Below, one piece after another: positions 1 through 8,336 of a stretch of 64,000 nt of DNA (positions are counted from its first letter, which is position 1; each line of letters starts with the position of its first letter). The translations under genes and the position numbers were made by a program. This DNA comes from Palsa-504 sp963822765 (GTDB lineage Bacteria; Actinomycetota; Actinomycetes; Streptosporangiales; Streptosporangiaceae): the NCBI GenBank assembly GCA_963822765.1, contig CAWGJL010000054.1, positions 1 to 64,000 of the forward strand, in the 5' to 3' direction. The notes under the pieces are model-generated. The model searched no databases. It saw only the letters and a program-made list of their open reading frames with translations, and was not told where the DNA came from.

Positions 1-1111
1 ACCCTGGTAGAGGGCGTGTTGCGGAACTTTCGCGCTGGCGAGTCCGGTCAGCGGCCGTGTCGGGTGCTGGCCGCGGGTTGCGGGTCTTTGATGGCCGCGC
101 GAGGCTGGGGATGGCTGGTTGCTGGTGTTCGCGGGGGTGCGGGGCCGGCCTGGCGCGGCGGGAGATCGTGTTCCGGGCATGCCTGGCTGGCCGTGTGACG
201 TGCGGGCTGTGGATAACGCCGGCTGGGTTGCGGGTCTGGGAAGGCTGGGGAGCCGCCGGTGCAGCAGCATCAGGTTGCTGACGGTCGCGGCGAGGGTGAG
301 CTCGGCCTGGACGAGGGGCAGGCCGCGCATGGAGAACCGGCGCAGCCCGATCGTGTCTTTGAGGAAGCTGAAGCCGCCTTCGGACAGCGGCGCGCGGCGG
401 CGGTAGATGTCGCGGCCCTGCCGGGTCGACATGTTGTGGGCCATCTGGTCGCGGGGGTCCTGGTGCCGGCAGGCGGGAGTGTGCGGGCCGCTGCTTCCGG
501 CCGGCTCCCAGGAGCCGGGGCTGATCAGCCGGTCCGGGCCCTGGGCCGCGCAGTTCTTCTCGCTGAAGTACCCGCTGTCATAGACGACGGTGCCGATGCG
601 GGACCAGGCCGGGGGGCGCCCGCCGGCCCGGTGCCCGGCGGCGATGACCTGCTGCGCGGCGGTGATGCCGGCCAGGGTGGGCTCGACCTGGGCGGCGTCG
701 TTGACGTCCTGGGTGGCGCGGGCGGCCAGGACCAGCCCGTCATCGGCCCTGGGGAGCTGGCAGTTATAGGCCTGCACGGTGCCGTTGCGGGTGCAGTGCA
801 TCGCGCGCGAATCCGGGTCGGTGATGTTGCGCACCGGCTGCGGCGGCTTCTTGCCGCGTCTCCTCTTCCCCTTCCCGGTCCCCGCGCCGCCCGGCGGGTC
901 CGGGCCGGCTGCGGCTTGCGCGGCCCGGGCCTTTGCGGCCTTCCGGGCGGCGGCCAGCCGCTCCCGGGCGCGCCGCACCGCCGCGGCCTGCTCCGGCGGG
1001 ACGGGCCGCGCGCCGGGCACGCCGCGGCCGGCGGAGGCCGCGACCCGCTGGCCGTAGACGTCGCACCTGGCCTGCTGCGCGGCGGTGGCCTGCTCCAGCA
1101 CGATCTGCGCG
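1..1111 (-). pseudogene. IS1182-family transposase, C-terminal part (disrupted)
   Basis: This minus-strand frame (codons whose first base is a multiple of 3) is the second half of the transposase. It has no start codon of its own because the IS256-type element cut it off. It carries VRNITDPDSRAMHC (about 850-810, containing the second catalytic Asp) and RRRAPLSEGGFSFLKDT (about 400-350, containing the catalytic Glu). It reads in frame from the N-terminal part at 2648 once the insert and one target copy are removed. No stop codon is met before base 1, so the frame continues through the proposed terminal repeat and out of the window; either the gene uses a stop just outside the element or a frameshift lies in its poorly conserved tail. 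Confidence 0.8.
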
Positions 1112-2640
1112 GAGCCTGTTTAATCGTCTGTGTGAGAGGGTGCAGGTGATCCCAGCGTGACGAATGTTGCGCTGGCGGAGAGGACACCCTGAGTGAGCAC
1201 GGAAGAGGCCGAAAAGGTGCAGGCATTCGTCGCCGAGGGCGTGGCGCGTGAGGGCCTGCAGGAAATGGTGTTCCCCGGCGAGGAGGCGGCGGCGAGAAGG
1301 CTGGCGGATTTGGTCAGCGACGCGGCGGTCGACCGGATGATCGCCGATGCGCAGGACGCTGGCGTTTCGCTGCTGGACGGGCCGGGCGGGCTGATCGGGC
1401 AGCTGACGGCCCGGGTGATCGAGCGGGCGCTGGGCGCGGAAATGGACGATCACCTGGGTTACGTGAAGGGCGACCCGGCGGGAAACGGGTCGGGTAATTC
1501 CCGGAACGGCTCTTACGGGAAGACGCTGACCACGACGTCGGGACCGGTGCGGATCACGGTGCCCCGGGACCGGAAATCTGCATTCGAGCCGCAGATCGTG
1601 GTGAAAGGGCAGCGGCGCGTCGGCCAGGTTGATGAGATGATCCTGTCGCTTTACGCCCGCGGGATGACCACGCGGGACATTCACGCGCACCTGGCGGAGA
1701 TTTACGGGGTGGAGGTTTCCCCCGCACTGGTATCGGCGGTGACCGACGTGGTTGCCGACGAGATCACTGAATGGCAGAACCGGCCGCTGGATGCTTTTTA
1801 CGCCATTCTTTACATTGACGCGCTGGTAGTCAAGGTCCGGGACGGCGGCGCGGTGGAGAACAAGGCCGCCTACCTGGTCACCGGCGTCGACGCGGACGGG
1901 TTCAAGCACGTGCTGGGCATCTGGCTGGGCACGGCCGAGGGATCGCGGTTCTGGGCGGGCGTGCTCGCGGAGCTCCGCAACCGCGGCATCAGGGACGTCC
2001 TGTTCGTCTGCTGCGACGGGCTCAGCGGCCTTCCTGACGCGATCACGGCGACCTGGCCCAGGGCGACGGTGCAGACATGCGTCATTCACCTCATCCGGTC
2101 ATCGATGAAGTACGTGTCGTGGAAGGAGCGCAAGAAGGCGGCCGCCGCGATGCGGCCCATCTACACTGCCCTCAACGAGGCCGCCGCGGAAACGGCGCTG
2201 GAGAACCTGCGCCGCGATTTCGGGAAGAAAAGCCCGGGAATGGTCGCCGCGTGGGACCGGGCCTGGGACAGTTTCGTCCCGTTCCTTGAATTCGACTCCG
2301 CGATCCGGAAGGTCATCTACACGACTAACGCTATCGAGTCAGTTAACTTCCAGCTGCGGAAGATAACCAAGAACCGCGGCCATTTCCCCAGCGACGAGGC
2401 AGCAATAAAGCTGCTCTACCTCGGGATCAGGAATATCACCGGCCGGCATATCGACGGCGACGGGCTGGTCCGCCAGCGAGGAGAACGCGGAACAGGCACT
2501 TACGGCTGGAAAGCAGCCATGAACGCATTCGCCGTCGCATTCGGCGACCGCGTCCCCGTATGATAGCGCCGGAAATTACCCGAAGTAAGTAACAAAAGGA
2601 CAACGACTGCCCAAGCTTACACAGAAAATTTGACAAGCTC
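1112..2640 (+). mobile_element. IS256-family (mutator-type) insertion sequence
   Basis: A complete element of about 1.53 kb inserted in the IS1182-type transposase gene. The left end (gagcctgtttaatcgtctgt, from 1112) and the inverted right end (2616-2640) match at about 19 of 25 positions. The sequence ctgcgcg is directly repeated at 1105-1111 and 2641-2647, the expected target-site duplication (7 bases visible; the family usually makes 8-9). Excising 1112-2647 fuses the two halves of the older transposase gene in frame. The insertion is therefore younger than its host element and looks structurally intact. Confidence 0.9.
1193..2563 (+). CDS. IS256-family transposase
   Basis: A DDE transposase of 456 residues, close to the usual 400-450 for mutator-type enzymes. 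The GTG start at 1193 follows GGAGAGGA with about 8 bases of spacing. The catalytic acids are all present: Asp in ILYIDALVVKVRD (about residue 206), Asp in FVCCDGLSGLPDAI (about 270) and Glu in YTTNAIESVNFQLRK (about 384). The first ~90 residues form the helical DNA-binding region. Nothing suggests truncation, so the element is probably competent or only recently inactive. Several long antisense frames overlap this gene and are shadows. Confidence 0.95.
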   Translation: MSTEEAEKVQAFVAEGVAREGLQEMVFPGEEAAARRLADLVSDAAVDRMIADAQDAGVSLLDGPGGLIGQLTARVIERALGAEMDDHLGYVKGDPAGNGSGNSRNGSYGKTLTTTSGPVRITVPRDRKSAFEPQIVVKGQRRVGQVDEMILSLYARGMTTRDIHAHLAEIYGVEVSPALVSAVTDVVADEITEWQNRPLDAFYAILYIDALVVKVRDGGAVENKAAYLVTGVDADGFKHVLGIWLGTAEGSRFWAGVLAELRNRGIRDVLFVCCDGLSGLPDAITATWPRATVQTCVIHLIRSSMKYVSWKERKKAAAAMRPIYTALNEAAAETALENLRRDFGKKSPGMVAAWDRAWDSFVPFLEFDSAIRKVIYTTNAIESVNFQLRKITKNRGHFPSDEAAIKLLYLGIRNITGRHIDGDGLVRQRGERGTGTYGWKAAMNAFAVAFGDRVPV

Positions 2641-3480
2641 CTGCGCGACCGTGACCGCCACCTCCTCCGGTACCCGGCCCGGCGGCGCCTGCCCGGCCCG
2701 CGCCTTCGCCAGGTACGCTTCCGCCTGCTGGCGGCGCGCCGCGTCCTCCGCCTCCCGCGCGGCCTGCAGGTCCGCCAGGGCGGCCGCGATCCGCTCCGCC
2801 CGGGACGCCCCGCCCCACCCGGCCGGCAGCACCGCCGGGCCGCACAGCCCCAGCCCCGGCAGCACCCCCCCGGCACAGCAGGGACAGCCGTCGCCCCCGG
2901 CGCCGGCGGCCTCGCCGTGGCCGTGGCCCTCGCAGCCGCACTCGCCGTCCGCGGCGGCGGCCTCCTGCAGCACCTGGCGGGACAGCTTCCGCAGCCCCGC
3001 CAGGGTCCGGTTGGCCTCCTTGGACGCGTCCGCCCAGATCTTGGAGCCGTCCACCGAGATCACCCGCAGCCGGCCCAGCCCCGCCACCGCGCACACATAC
3101 AGCACCTGCGTGAACAGGTCCTCCAGCGGCCCGTCCTCCCCCCCGGTGCGCTGCCGGAACCGGCACAGCGTCGAATGATCCGGGAACTGGTTCCCCGAGG
3201 CGATCCGGAACGCCGCATCCACCCGGGTCCGGTCCTCGATCTGGCGGGAGGACCGCTCCCCGCACGACATCGCGTACATCACCAGCGTCACCAGCATCCG
3301 CGGGTCATACCCCGGCCGGCCCTTGCCCGGGCTCGTGCCGGCCTCCACGGCCGAGATATCCAGCTGCCCGGCAACATCAATCAGGAACCAGACGAAATGG
3401 TCCCTAGGCACCCACTCCTGCATATCCAGGGGCAAAAACATCGGCTTCTCCCGGTTCACCGGGAGGTACCTGCGGCTCAT
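2641..3480 (-). pseudogene. IS1182-family transposase, N-terminal part (disrupted)
   Basis: Encodes the first ~280 residues of an IS1182-type transposase, beginning MSRRYLPVNREKPMFLP. The start at 3480 lies 9 bases after GGCAGG; ATGs at 3489 and 3513 are alternatives. VISVDGSKIWADASK (about residue 148) holds the first catalytic Asp. A Cys/His-rich stretch at about residues 185-215 (CGCEGHGHG, CPCC) and a charged linker follow. After VAVTVAQ the frame crosses into the IS256-type end and stops shortly after. Joined to the minus-strand frame ending at 1111 it continues as VTVAQ-IVLEQATAAQ. Confidence 0.85.
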
Positions 3481-3540
3481 AAACCCCATCCTGCCAGGCA
3501 AAACACCCAGCATACTTTTGCAACACGCCCTAGAGCGAGG

Positions 3541-3556
3541 TGAACCCCGGGGTTCA
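3541..3556. repeat. Perfect palindrome of the GAACCCCGGGGTTC type
   Basis: The 16-base palindrome tgaaccccggggttca lies just outside the right end of the IS1182-type element and about 105 bases upstream of the carbonic anhydrase gene. The identical 16 bases recur at 31438-31453, and a one-base variant at 31470-31485. The recurrence at unrelated loci suggests a protein-binding site or a mobile palindrome rather than a gene-specific terminator. Confidence 0.6.
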
Positions 3557-3662
3557 TCCGCATGGAGGTAGCTGACAATTCTGGTCTGATAGCTCGAGAT
3601 TAGGCTAGGGTTTGAGTGGATACGTTCCAGCGAGGCCAAGATCCGTTCTCCAGGGAGGAACC

Positions 3663-4157
3663 GTGAGCAGCACCGACACCTTCGTGGCTAATGCCGAGCG
3701 CTACGCCGCGAGCTTCGATAAGGGGGACCTGCCGTTGCCGCCGGCCTCGCAGACGCTGGTCGTGGCGTGCATGGACGCCCGGCTCAACCCCTACGGCGTG
3801 CTCGGCCTGTCCGAGGGCGACGCGCACGTGGTGCGCAACGCGGGCGGGGTAGTGACCGACGACGTGATCCGGTCCATCACCATCTCCCAGCGGCTGCTCG
3901 GCACGAACGAGATCATCCTCATCCACCACACCGACTGCGGCATGCTCACGTTCCACGACGACGAGGTGAAGGCGCAGATCGAAGCCGACACCGGCTTGCG
4001 GCCGCCGTTCGCCCTGGAGGCGTTCCCCGACCTGGATGCCGACGTCCGCCAGTCCATCTCCCGGATCAAGGCCAGTCCCTACATCCCGAACAAGGACTCG
4101 GTGCGGGGCTTCGTCTACGAGGTGGAAACCGGCCGCCTGCGGGAGGTCAAGGACTGA
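3663..4157 (+). CDS. canA: Beta-class carbonic anhydrase
   Basis: Interconverts CO2 and bicarbonate with a zinc ion in the cytoplasm. The 164-residue product has the beta-class zinc ligands Cys36, His89 and Cys92 (CMDAR and HHTDC) and the Asp38-Arg40 dyad that controls access to the metal. Length and sequence match, from memory, the short mycobacterial enzyme Rv1284 (about 163 residues), including GEAHV.RNAG-like and SQRLLGT.EIIL motifs. The GTG at 3663 was chosen because GGGAGGAA precedes it by 5-8 bases; a longer in-frame reading from 3612 has no ribosome site. The DsbA-like gene follows after 24 bases, probably in the same transcript. Confidence 0.92.
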   Translation: MSSTDTFVANAERYAASFDKGDLPLPPASQTLVVACMDARLNPYGVLGLSEGDAHVVRNAGGVVTDDVIRSITISQRLLGTNEIILIHHTDCGMLTFHDDEVKAQIEADTGLRPPFALEAFPDLDADVRQSISRIKASPYIPNKDSVRGFVYEVETGRLREVKD

Positions 4158-4181
4158 CCCGTCGTCCCGTACCATGCTCTG

Positions 4182-4733
4182 GTGGAGGAGTTCGCGGTAA
4201 CTGAAGTGACGGCCGATGACCATGTGCTCGGCCGGGCCGACGCGCCGGTGACGGTCCTGGAGTACGGCGACTACGAGTGCCCGTACTGCCGGGGCGCGGC
4301 CCGGGATGTGCGCGAGATGCTGGCCCGGTATCCGGACACCGTCCGGTTCGTGTTCCGGAACTTCCCCATCGTCCAGCTGCATCCGCACGCGGAGCAGGCC
4401 GCCGAGGCGGCCGAGGCGGCCGGAGCGCAAGGGAAGTTCTGGGCGATGTACGAGTGGCTGCTGCAGCCCTCCGCCCGCCTCGACCTGGACGCGCTGCTGG
4501 ACTGCGCCGCGGACCTGAGCCTGGACGTCGGCCGGTTCCGCGACGAGGTCACCGGCCAGGCGTACGCCGCGAAGATCGAGCGCGACGTGCAGCAGGGGAT
4601 CCGCGACGGCGTGAACGCGACCCCGAAGTTCTACGTGGACGGCGCGCGGATCGACGGCAAGCTCCCGCTGGAGGGGCTGGAGGACGCCATCCGCGCCGCG
4701 GTACGGGCCGTACCGGGGGCCCCGGGGGCTTAG
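4182..4733 (+). CDS. DsbA-like thioredoxin-fold oxidoreductase
   Basis: A 183-residue thioredoxin-fold protein of the DsbA/FrnE group. A CPYC active site sits at residues 33-36 (YECPYC), and a cis-proline motif NATPKFYVDG lies near residue 147. There is no signal peptide or membrane segment, so it should act in the cytoplasm, probably in thiol-disulfide exchange. The GTG start at 4182 has no clear upstream ribosome site but no better start precedes the domain. Its last 4 bases overlap the convergent membrane gene at 4730. Confidence 0.88.
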   Translation: MEEFAVTEVTADDHVLGRADAPVTVLEYGDYECPYCRGAARDVREMLARYPDTVRFVFRNFPIVQLHPHAEQAAEAAEAAGAQGKFWAMYEWLLQPSARLDLDALLDCAADLSLDVGRFRDEVTGQAYAAKIERDVQQGIRDGVNATPKFYVDGARIDGKLPLEGLEDAIRAAVRAVPGAPGA

Positions 4734-5914
4734 TCGCGGCGGCTGGTCCAGACCCAGACCTGGGCGGGCTCCAGCGCGGTCTGCACCACGGTGGTCAGGT
4801 CGGCGCGGACGGTATCCAGGTCGACCGCGTCCTTGAGCCGGGCGGCGAACGCGGCGACCGTCCGGTCCGCGTCATAGCGGGCCCGGTTGAAGCGCCGGTC
4901 CACCCGGCGCTGCACCCGCCGCCGCACGGGGTTGAACAGTGCGGCGGCGGCCAGGGTGGCGGCGGCCACGGCCACCGCGCTGTGGATCCCGAGCACCTGG
5001 GTGGCCAGCAGGACCAGGCCCGCGTAGATCCCGATCAGCAGGCCGGTGACGATCGCGTAGGCCAGCGTCCGGGAGATGATCCGGTCGATGTCGTAGAGCC
5101 GGTAGCGCAGGATGGCGACGCCGATGGCCAGCGGGATCAGCGCGACGGCCCCGCTGGTCAGCGCGTTCTGCAGATTGTTGGCCGCGGTGCCCGTGCCCAT
5201 GATGTGCATCATCAGCACCTCGGCGACCAGCGCCGCCACGATCAGGGCGCCCGCGTAGACCAGCCACTTCAGCTGCGCGCGTTCGGCCGTCCCGGCGCGC
5301 CGGTAACGGACCGCCAGGGACGCGATGGCGGCCAGGCCGGTGGCGGCGATCAGCAGCCCGCCGCCCGCCGCCACGACATAGAGGATGTCCCCGGCCGGCC
5401 TGGGCACGCCCACCGGGTTCGGCGGCGACGGGCTGTCCGTGAAGATGGTGGGGGCGAACGAGGCGCCTACCGCCCACCCGGCCAGGCCCGCCCCGGCGGC
5501 CCAGGCGACCGGCCGCCAGCGGCGCGAGGGCAGGTGCCCCGTGGGAAACAGCAGCACGGCGAACACGCACAGCCCGATGCCCAGCAGGAAGGTCCAGCCC
5601 AGCCAGTTGGCCAGGGTCAGCGTCGGGTGAAAGCGCACCAGCAGCACGTTGAGGGCCCCTGCGGCGTAGGCCACGCCGGTCGCCGACAGCAGCCATCCGA
5701 TGGGGTTCCCCGGCCGCTTCCATGCCAGCAGCGCGCCGACCGTGGCGAAGGCGGCGATGAACACCCCTCCGAGCACCCCATCCAGTTCGCTCCCGGCCTG
5801 GCTCGCCAGCTTCGCGGGCAGCGGGTACAGGATGTTGGACCCGAGCGCGGCCACGGACGTCGCCACCGTGACGGCCCAGATCGACCACGCGCGCCAGAAC
5901 GCTGGGGCGGTCAT
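4730..5914 (-). CDS. Multi-span membrane protein resembling a histidine-kinase sensor region, no kinase domain
   Basis: 394 residues with about 8-9 predicted membrane segments, then a cytoplasmic tail. The segment AILRYRLYDIDRIISRTLAYAIVTGLL and the tail RRFNRARYDADRTVAAFAARLKDAVDLDTVRADL are typical of the membrane sensor half of actinobacterial LiaS/NarX-type histidine kinases. Here the protein ends soon after (VWVWTSRRD), so the dimerisation/phosphoacceptor and ATPase domains are absent. The start at 5914 follows GAGAGG. No kinase fragment lies next to it, so this looks like a stand-alone sensor or receptor module rather than a fresh truncation. Function unknown. Confidence 0.75.
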   Translation of the reverse strand: MTAPAFWRAWSIWAVTVATSVAALGSNILYPLPAKLASQAGSELDGVLGGVFIAAFATVGALLAWKRPGNPIGWLLSATGVAYAAGALNVLLVRFHPTLTLANWLGWTFLLGIGLCVFAVLLFPTGHLPSRRWRPVAWAAGAGLAGWAVGASFAPTIFTDSPSPPNPVGVPRPAGDILYVVAAGGGLLIAATGLAAIASLAVRYRRAGTAERAQLKWLVYAGALIVAALVAEVLMMHIMGTGTAANNLQNALTSGAVALIPLAIGVAILRYRLYDIDRIISRTLAYAIVTGLLIGIYAGLVLLATQVLGIHSAVAVAAATLAAAALFNPVRRRVQRRVDRRFNRARYDADRTVAAFAARLKDAVDLDTVRADLTTVVQTALEPAQVWVWTSRRD

Positions 5915-5989
5915 CTGTCACCTCTCGAGCTTCGTCCCCCGAGAGCCACGTTACGGTCTGACCGTTCCCCCATCGTTACGGCGATCGGG

Positions 5990-6958
5990 TTATTTGATGG
6001 CGACCGCGTTGGCGGATGAGCCGATCCCGCCGGGGGCGTTCAGCGGCGCGCTGACCAGGAACATCTCGTAGACGCCGTCGGCGGCGCAGTCGGCGGCCAG
6101 GTCGTGCAGCCACCACAGCTCACCCAGGGCCATGCCGAACAGCCCGATGAGCACGTGGTGCAGGAAGCCGAACGGATGCGCCGCCGGGTCGTAGTCAGCC
6201 GGGAAGACCTCGACCGCGAAGTTATCGGCGGCGATCGCCGCCGCGTGACTGTTCCACAGGTACTCGCAGACCGCCTCGGTGTGGGCCACGCCGGGCGCGA
6301 TGACGTTGCCGTGCAGCCGGCGCTTGACCTGGTCGGGCTGGCGGACGTACCAGGCGGCGAAGCCGGTGTGCAGCAAGATGACGTCGCCCGGCGCGAATCC
6401 CACCCCGGCCTGACGCCGGGCCAGTTCCAGGTCCTCGACGCCGAACGCGACGGGCTCGCCGGGATCGTAGGGCCGGCCGGCGGCGCGGATGGCCCGCTCG
6501 ACGTCCAGCAGGACCGCGCGGCCGGCCATCCCGTGCCGGGCCCAGTGGTCGATGGTGTTCCGGGTGCCGTCCAGCACCTGCGCCTCGGTGGCGCCGTTGT
6601 ACATCTGGCCGGGCATGTAGCCGTAGTGGGCCAGGGAGTCCCACTGACTGGAGGCCTGCGGGTAGAAGTTGTCGTAGACGTCGTCGAAGCCAGCGGTGCC
6701 CGGTGCGTGCACTATCTGGTGGCGGGGCGCCCCGCGGAAGGTGGCCAGCGCCGGGGAGATGCTGCCGAGCGGCATGTCCAGGCAGAAGACCGCGCCCTTT
6801 TGTACCAGCCGCGCGGCGGCCGCGATCCGGCCCGCCGTCATCAGGTTGACCAGCCCGAGGTTGTCGTCGGCGCCGAACAGGCCCCAGGCGGACCGGCCGC
6901 CGTGCGCGGCAGTCGGCAGGTCGGTGTAGTCCGGCAGCTCGGTACCCTCATCGGCCAT
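5990..6958 (-). CDS. Cyclase-family metal-dependent hydrolase (Pfam cyclase type)
   Basis: A 322-residue member of the family that includes kynurenine formamidase and related amide or lactone hydrolases. The characteristic SSQWDSLAH segment lies near residue 110, and GDVILLHTGF near residue 200. It is divergent from the PaaX-type regulator (54 bases between starts), so it is a likely target of that repressor. The ATG at 6958 lacks a Shine-Dalgarno sequence, suggesting a leaderless message. Given the aromatic-acid genes that follow, hydrolysis of an N-acyl aromatic amine or a ring-fission intermediate is plausible but inferred. Confidence 0.8.
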   Translation of the reverse strand: MADEGTELPDYTDLPTAAHGGRSAWGLFGADDNLGLVNLMTAGRIAAAARLVQKGAVFCLDMPLGSISPALATFRGAPRHQIVHAPGTAGFDDVYDNFYPQASSQWDSLAHYGYMPGQMYNGATEAQVLDGTRNTIDHWARHGMAGRAVLLDVERAIRAAGRPYDPGEPVAFGVEDLELARRQAGVGFAPGDVILLHTGFAAWYVRQPDQVKRRLHGNVIAPGVAHTEAVCEYLWNSHAAAIAADNFAVEVFPADYDPAAHPFGFLHHVLIGLFGMALGELWWLHDLAADCAADGVYEMFLVSAPLNAPGGIGSSANAVAIK

Positions 6959-7011
6959 GAGGAGACTGTAAGGCCGCGGCGGGGCGCGGGCGCAGTTGGT
7001 ATCGTGAGCCG

Positions 7012-7869
7012 GTGACGGCCGTAGCGGAAACGAACGAACCGGGCGGGGACGCGACCGCCCGGTCCGCACGGCTGCGGAACCTGATCGTGACCGTCTACGG
7101 GCTCTACGCCCGGTCCGACGGGGGCTGGCTGTCGGTGGCGGTGCTCATCCGGCTGCTCGCCGACCTGGGGGTGGACGAGCCCGCGGTCCGTTCGGCCATC
7201 TCCCGGCTGAAGCGGCGGGGCATCCTGGAAGCACGGCGGCAGGGGGGATCGGCGGGCTATCAGCTGTCCGCCGAGGCGCTCGCCATCCTGCGCGAGGGTG
7301 ACGCGCGGATCTTCCGGCGACGGCGGGCCGTACTCGCGGACGGCTGGCTGCTGGCGGTGTTCTCGGTGCCGGAAGCCGAACGCCAGCGGCGGCACGTGCT
7401 GCGGTCCGAGCTGACCCGGCTGGGGTTCGGGATGGTGGCGCCGGGGGTGTGGATCGTGCCGGCCCATCCGGACGACGCGACCGCCGAGACGCTGCGCCGG
7501 CTCGGGCTGGACTCCTACGCCGACCTGTTCCGCGCCGATCACCTGGCCTTCGGCGACCCGGCGGACAAGGTCCGCCGCTGGTGGGACCTGGATGAGATCG
7601 AGGGCAGGTACATGGCGTTCAGTCAGGCGTACGAGCCCGCGGTCCGTCGCTGGGAGGAGAGCACCGAGCGCGACGGACGAGAGGCATTCGCCGACTACGT
7701 GCGCGTCGTTACCGACTGGCGGCAGCTCCCCTACCTGGATCCCGGGCTGCCGGCCGAGCTGCTCCCTCCCGGCTGGACCGGGATCCGGGCCGCCGAGGAG
7801 TTCTTCGCGCTGCGCGCGCTGCTGGAGGAACCAGCCCGCGCCTACGTTCGGCGGGTCCTCAGCGACTGA
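7012..7869 (+). CDS. PaaX-type transcriptional repressor
   Basis: 285 residues with the three-part PaaX layout: an N-terminal winged helix (about residues 25-90; RSAISRLKRRGILEARRQGG), a central region, and a C-terminal PaaX_C region. PaaX of E. coli represses phenylacetate genes and is released by phenylacetyl-CoA. The related role here would be sensing an aromatic acyl-CoA made by the ligases in this region. It is divergent from the cyclase-family gene. The GTG start at 7012 has no ribosome site, consistent with a leaderless transcript. Confidence 0.88.
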   Translation: MTAVAETNEPGGDATARSARLRNLIVTVYGLYARSDGGWLSVAVLIRLLADLGVDEPAVRSAISRLKRRGILEARRQGGSAGYQLSAEALAILREGDARIFRRRRAVLADGWLLAVFSVPEAERQRRHVLRSELTRLGFGMVAPGVWIVPAHPDDATAETLRRLGLDSYADLFRADHLAFGDPADKVRRWWDLDEIEGRYMAFSQAYEPAVRRWEESTERDGREAFADYVRVVTDWRQLPYLDPGLPAELLPPGWTGIRAAEEFFALRALLEEPARAYVRRVLSD

Positions 7870-7885
7870 TCTCTCTTCAGATCTG

Positions 7886-8107
7886 ATGCACGCCGCCAAG
7901 GTGAGAGCCGCGCAGCGGGGCGAGTCTCTCAAGGACCTGTTCACGCGGGCCATTGCGCAAGAGGTTGGCAATCCTGGACGAACCGGTCCGGCGGGCCGCC
8001 TTAGGCTCCCATTGATCGGACAGGAGGGCGAACCAAGGGTCGAGGTCACCAACGCTGACATAGCAGCCACCTTTGAGGCCGAAGACATAGAACGGTACGG
8101 CCAGTGA
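7886..8107 (+). pseudogene. Ribbon-helix-helix (VapB-like) antitoxin, N-terminally truncated
   Basis: The 73-residue frame starts MHAAKVRAAQRGESLKDLFTRA, which is the first helix of an RHH antitoxin. The DNA-contacting beta strand that normally precedes it is missing. The frame is open upstream (SSDL before the Met) but runs into the PaaX gene end rather than a proper start, so the 5' end looks deleted at the junction near 7870. The C-terminal half would be the toxin-binding arm. It overlaps the toxin frame by 4 bases (GTGA), the usual coupling for such pairs. Confidence 0.65.
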
Positions 8108-8322
8108 TACTGGTCGACGTCGGCGTATGGCTCGCCGCGATCTGGGGCAGGCACGCCCAGCACCGTATCGCCCGGCCATGGTTCGAAGCTCAGTCGGACG
8201 AGATGATCTTGTGTCGCGTCACTCAGCTGAGCCTGCTGCGGCTCATATCCAATCCGGCCATCATGACGGAAGACGCGGTTACCCGCAGCGAGGCCTGGCG
8301 CATCGTCGACCAGCTGACCTGA
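8104..8322 (+). pseudogene. PIN-domain (VapC-like) toxin, C-terminally truncated
   Basis: 72 residues beginning MILVDVGVWLAAIWGRHAQH, the first strand and conserved Asp of a PIN-domain RNase, continuing to RVTQLSLLRLISNPAIM. Toxins of this type usually have 130-140 residues; this one stops after SEAWRIVDQLT, so the remaining acidic metal ligands and the last strands are gone. With the antitoxin also shortened, the pair is most likely inactive. Confidence 0.75.
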
Positions 8323-8336
8323 CCTGCACGGCACGA

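Larger units (their letters stand above)
11..3531 (-). mobile_element. IS1182-type insertion sequence, interrupted
   Basis: The 12-base sequence agggcgtgttgc at 11-22 is repeated inverted at 3520-3531 and bounds the transposase remnants, so these are the likely terminal inverted repeats. Between them lies one transposase gene on the minus strand, split by an IS256-type insertion at 1112-2640. The family call comes from the protein: an N-terminal start typical of the group and a DDE core with TDPDSR and E..F..LK motifs. No direct target repeat could be confirmed because only 10 bases lie left of the element. The element cannot encode an intact transposase at present. Confidence 0.75.

Noticed and set aside
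259..2089. Long reading frames antisense to or overlapping the transposase genes
   Set aside because: They are shadows of high-GC transposase genes: no ribosome sites, Arg/Pro/Ala-rich translations and no domains.
5990..7069. Longer start for the cyclase-family protein (to 7069) and antisense frame 6841-9387
   Set aside because: The extension crosses into the divergent PaaX gene and is not protein-like; the antisense frame spans several real genes.
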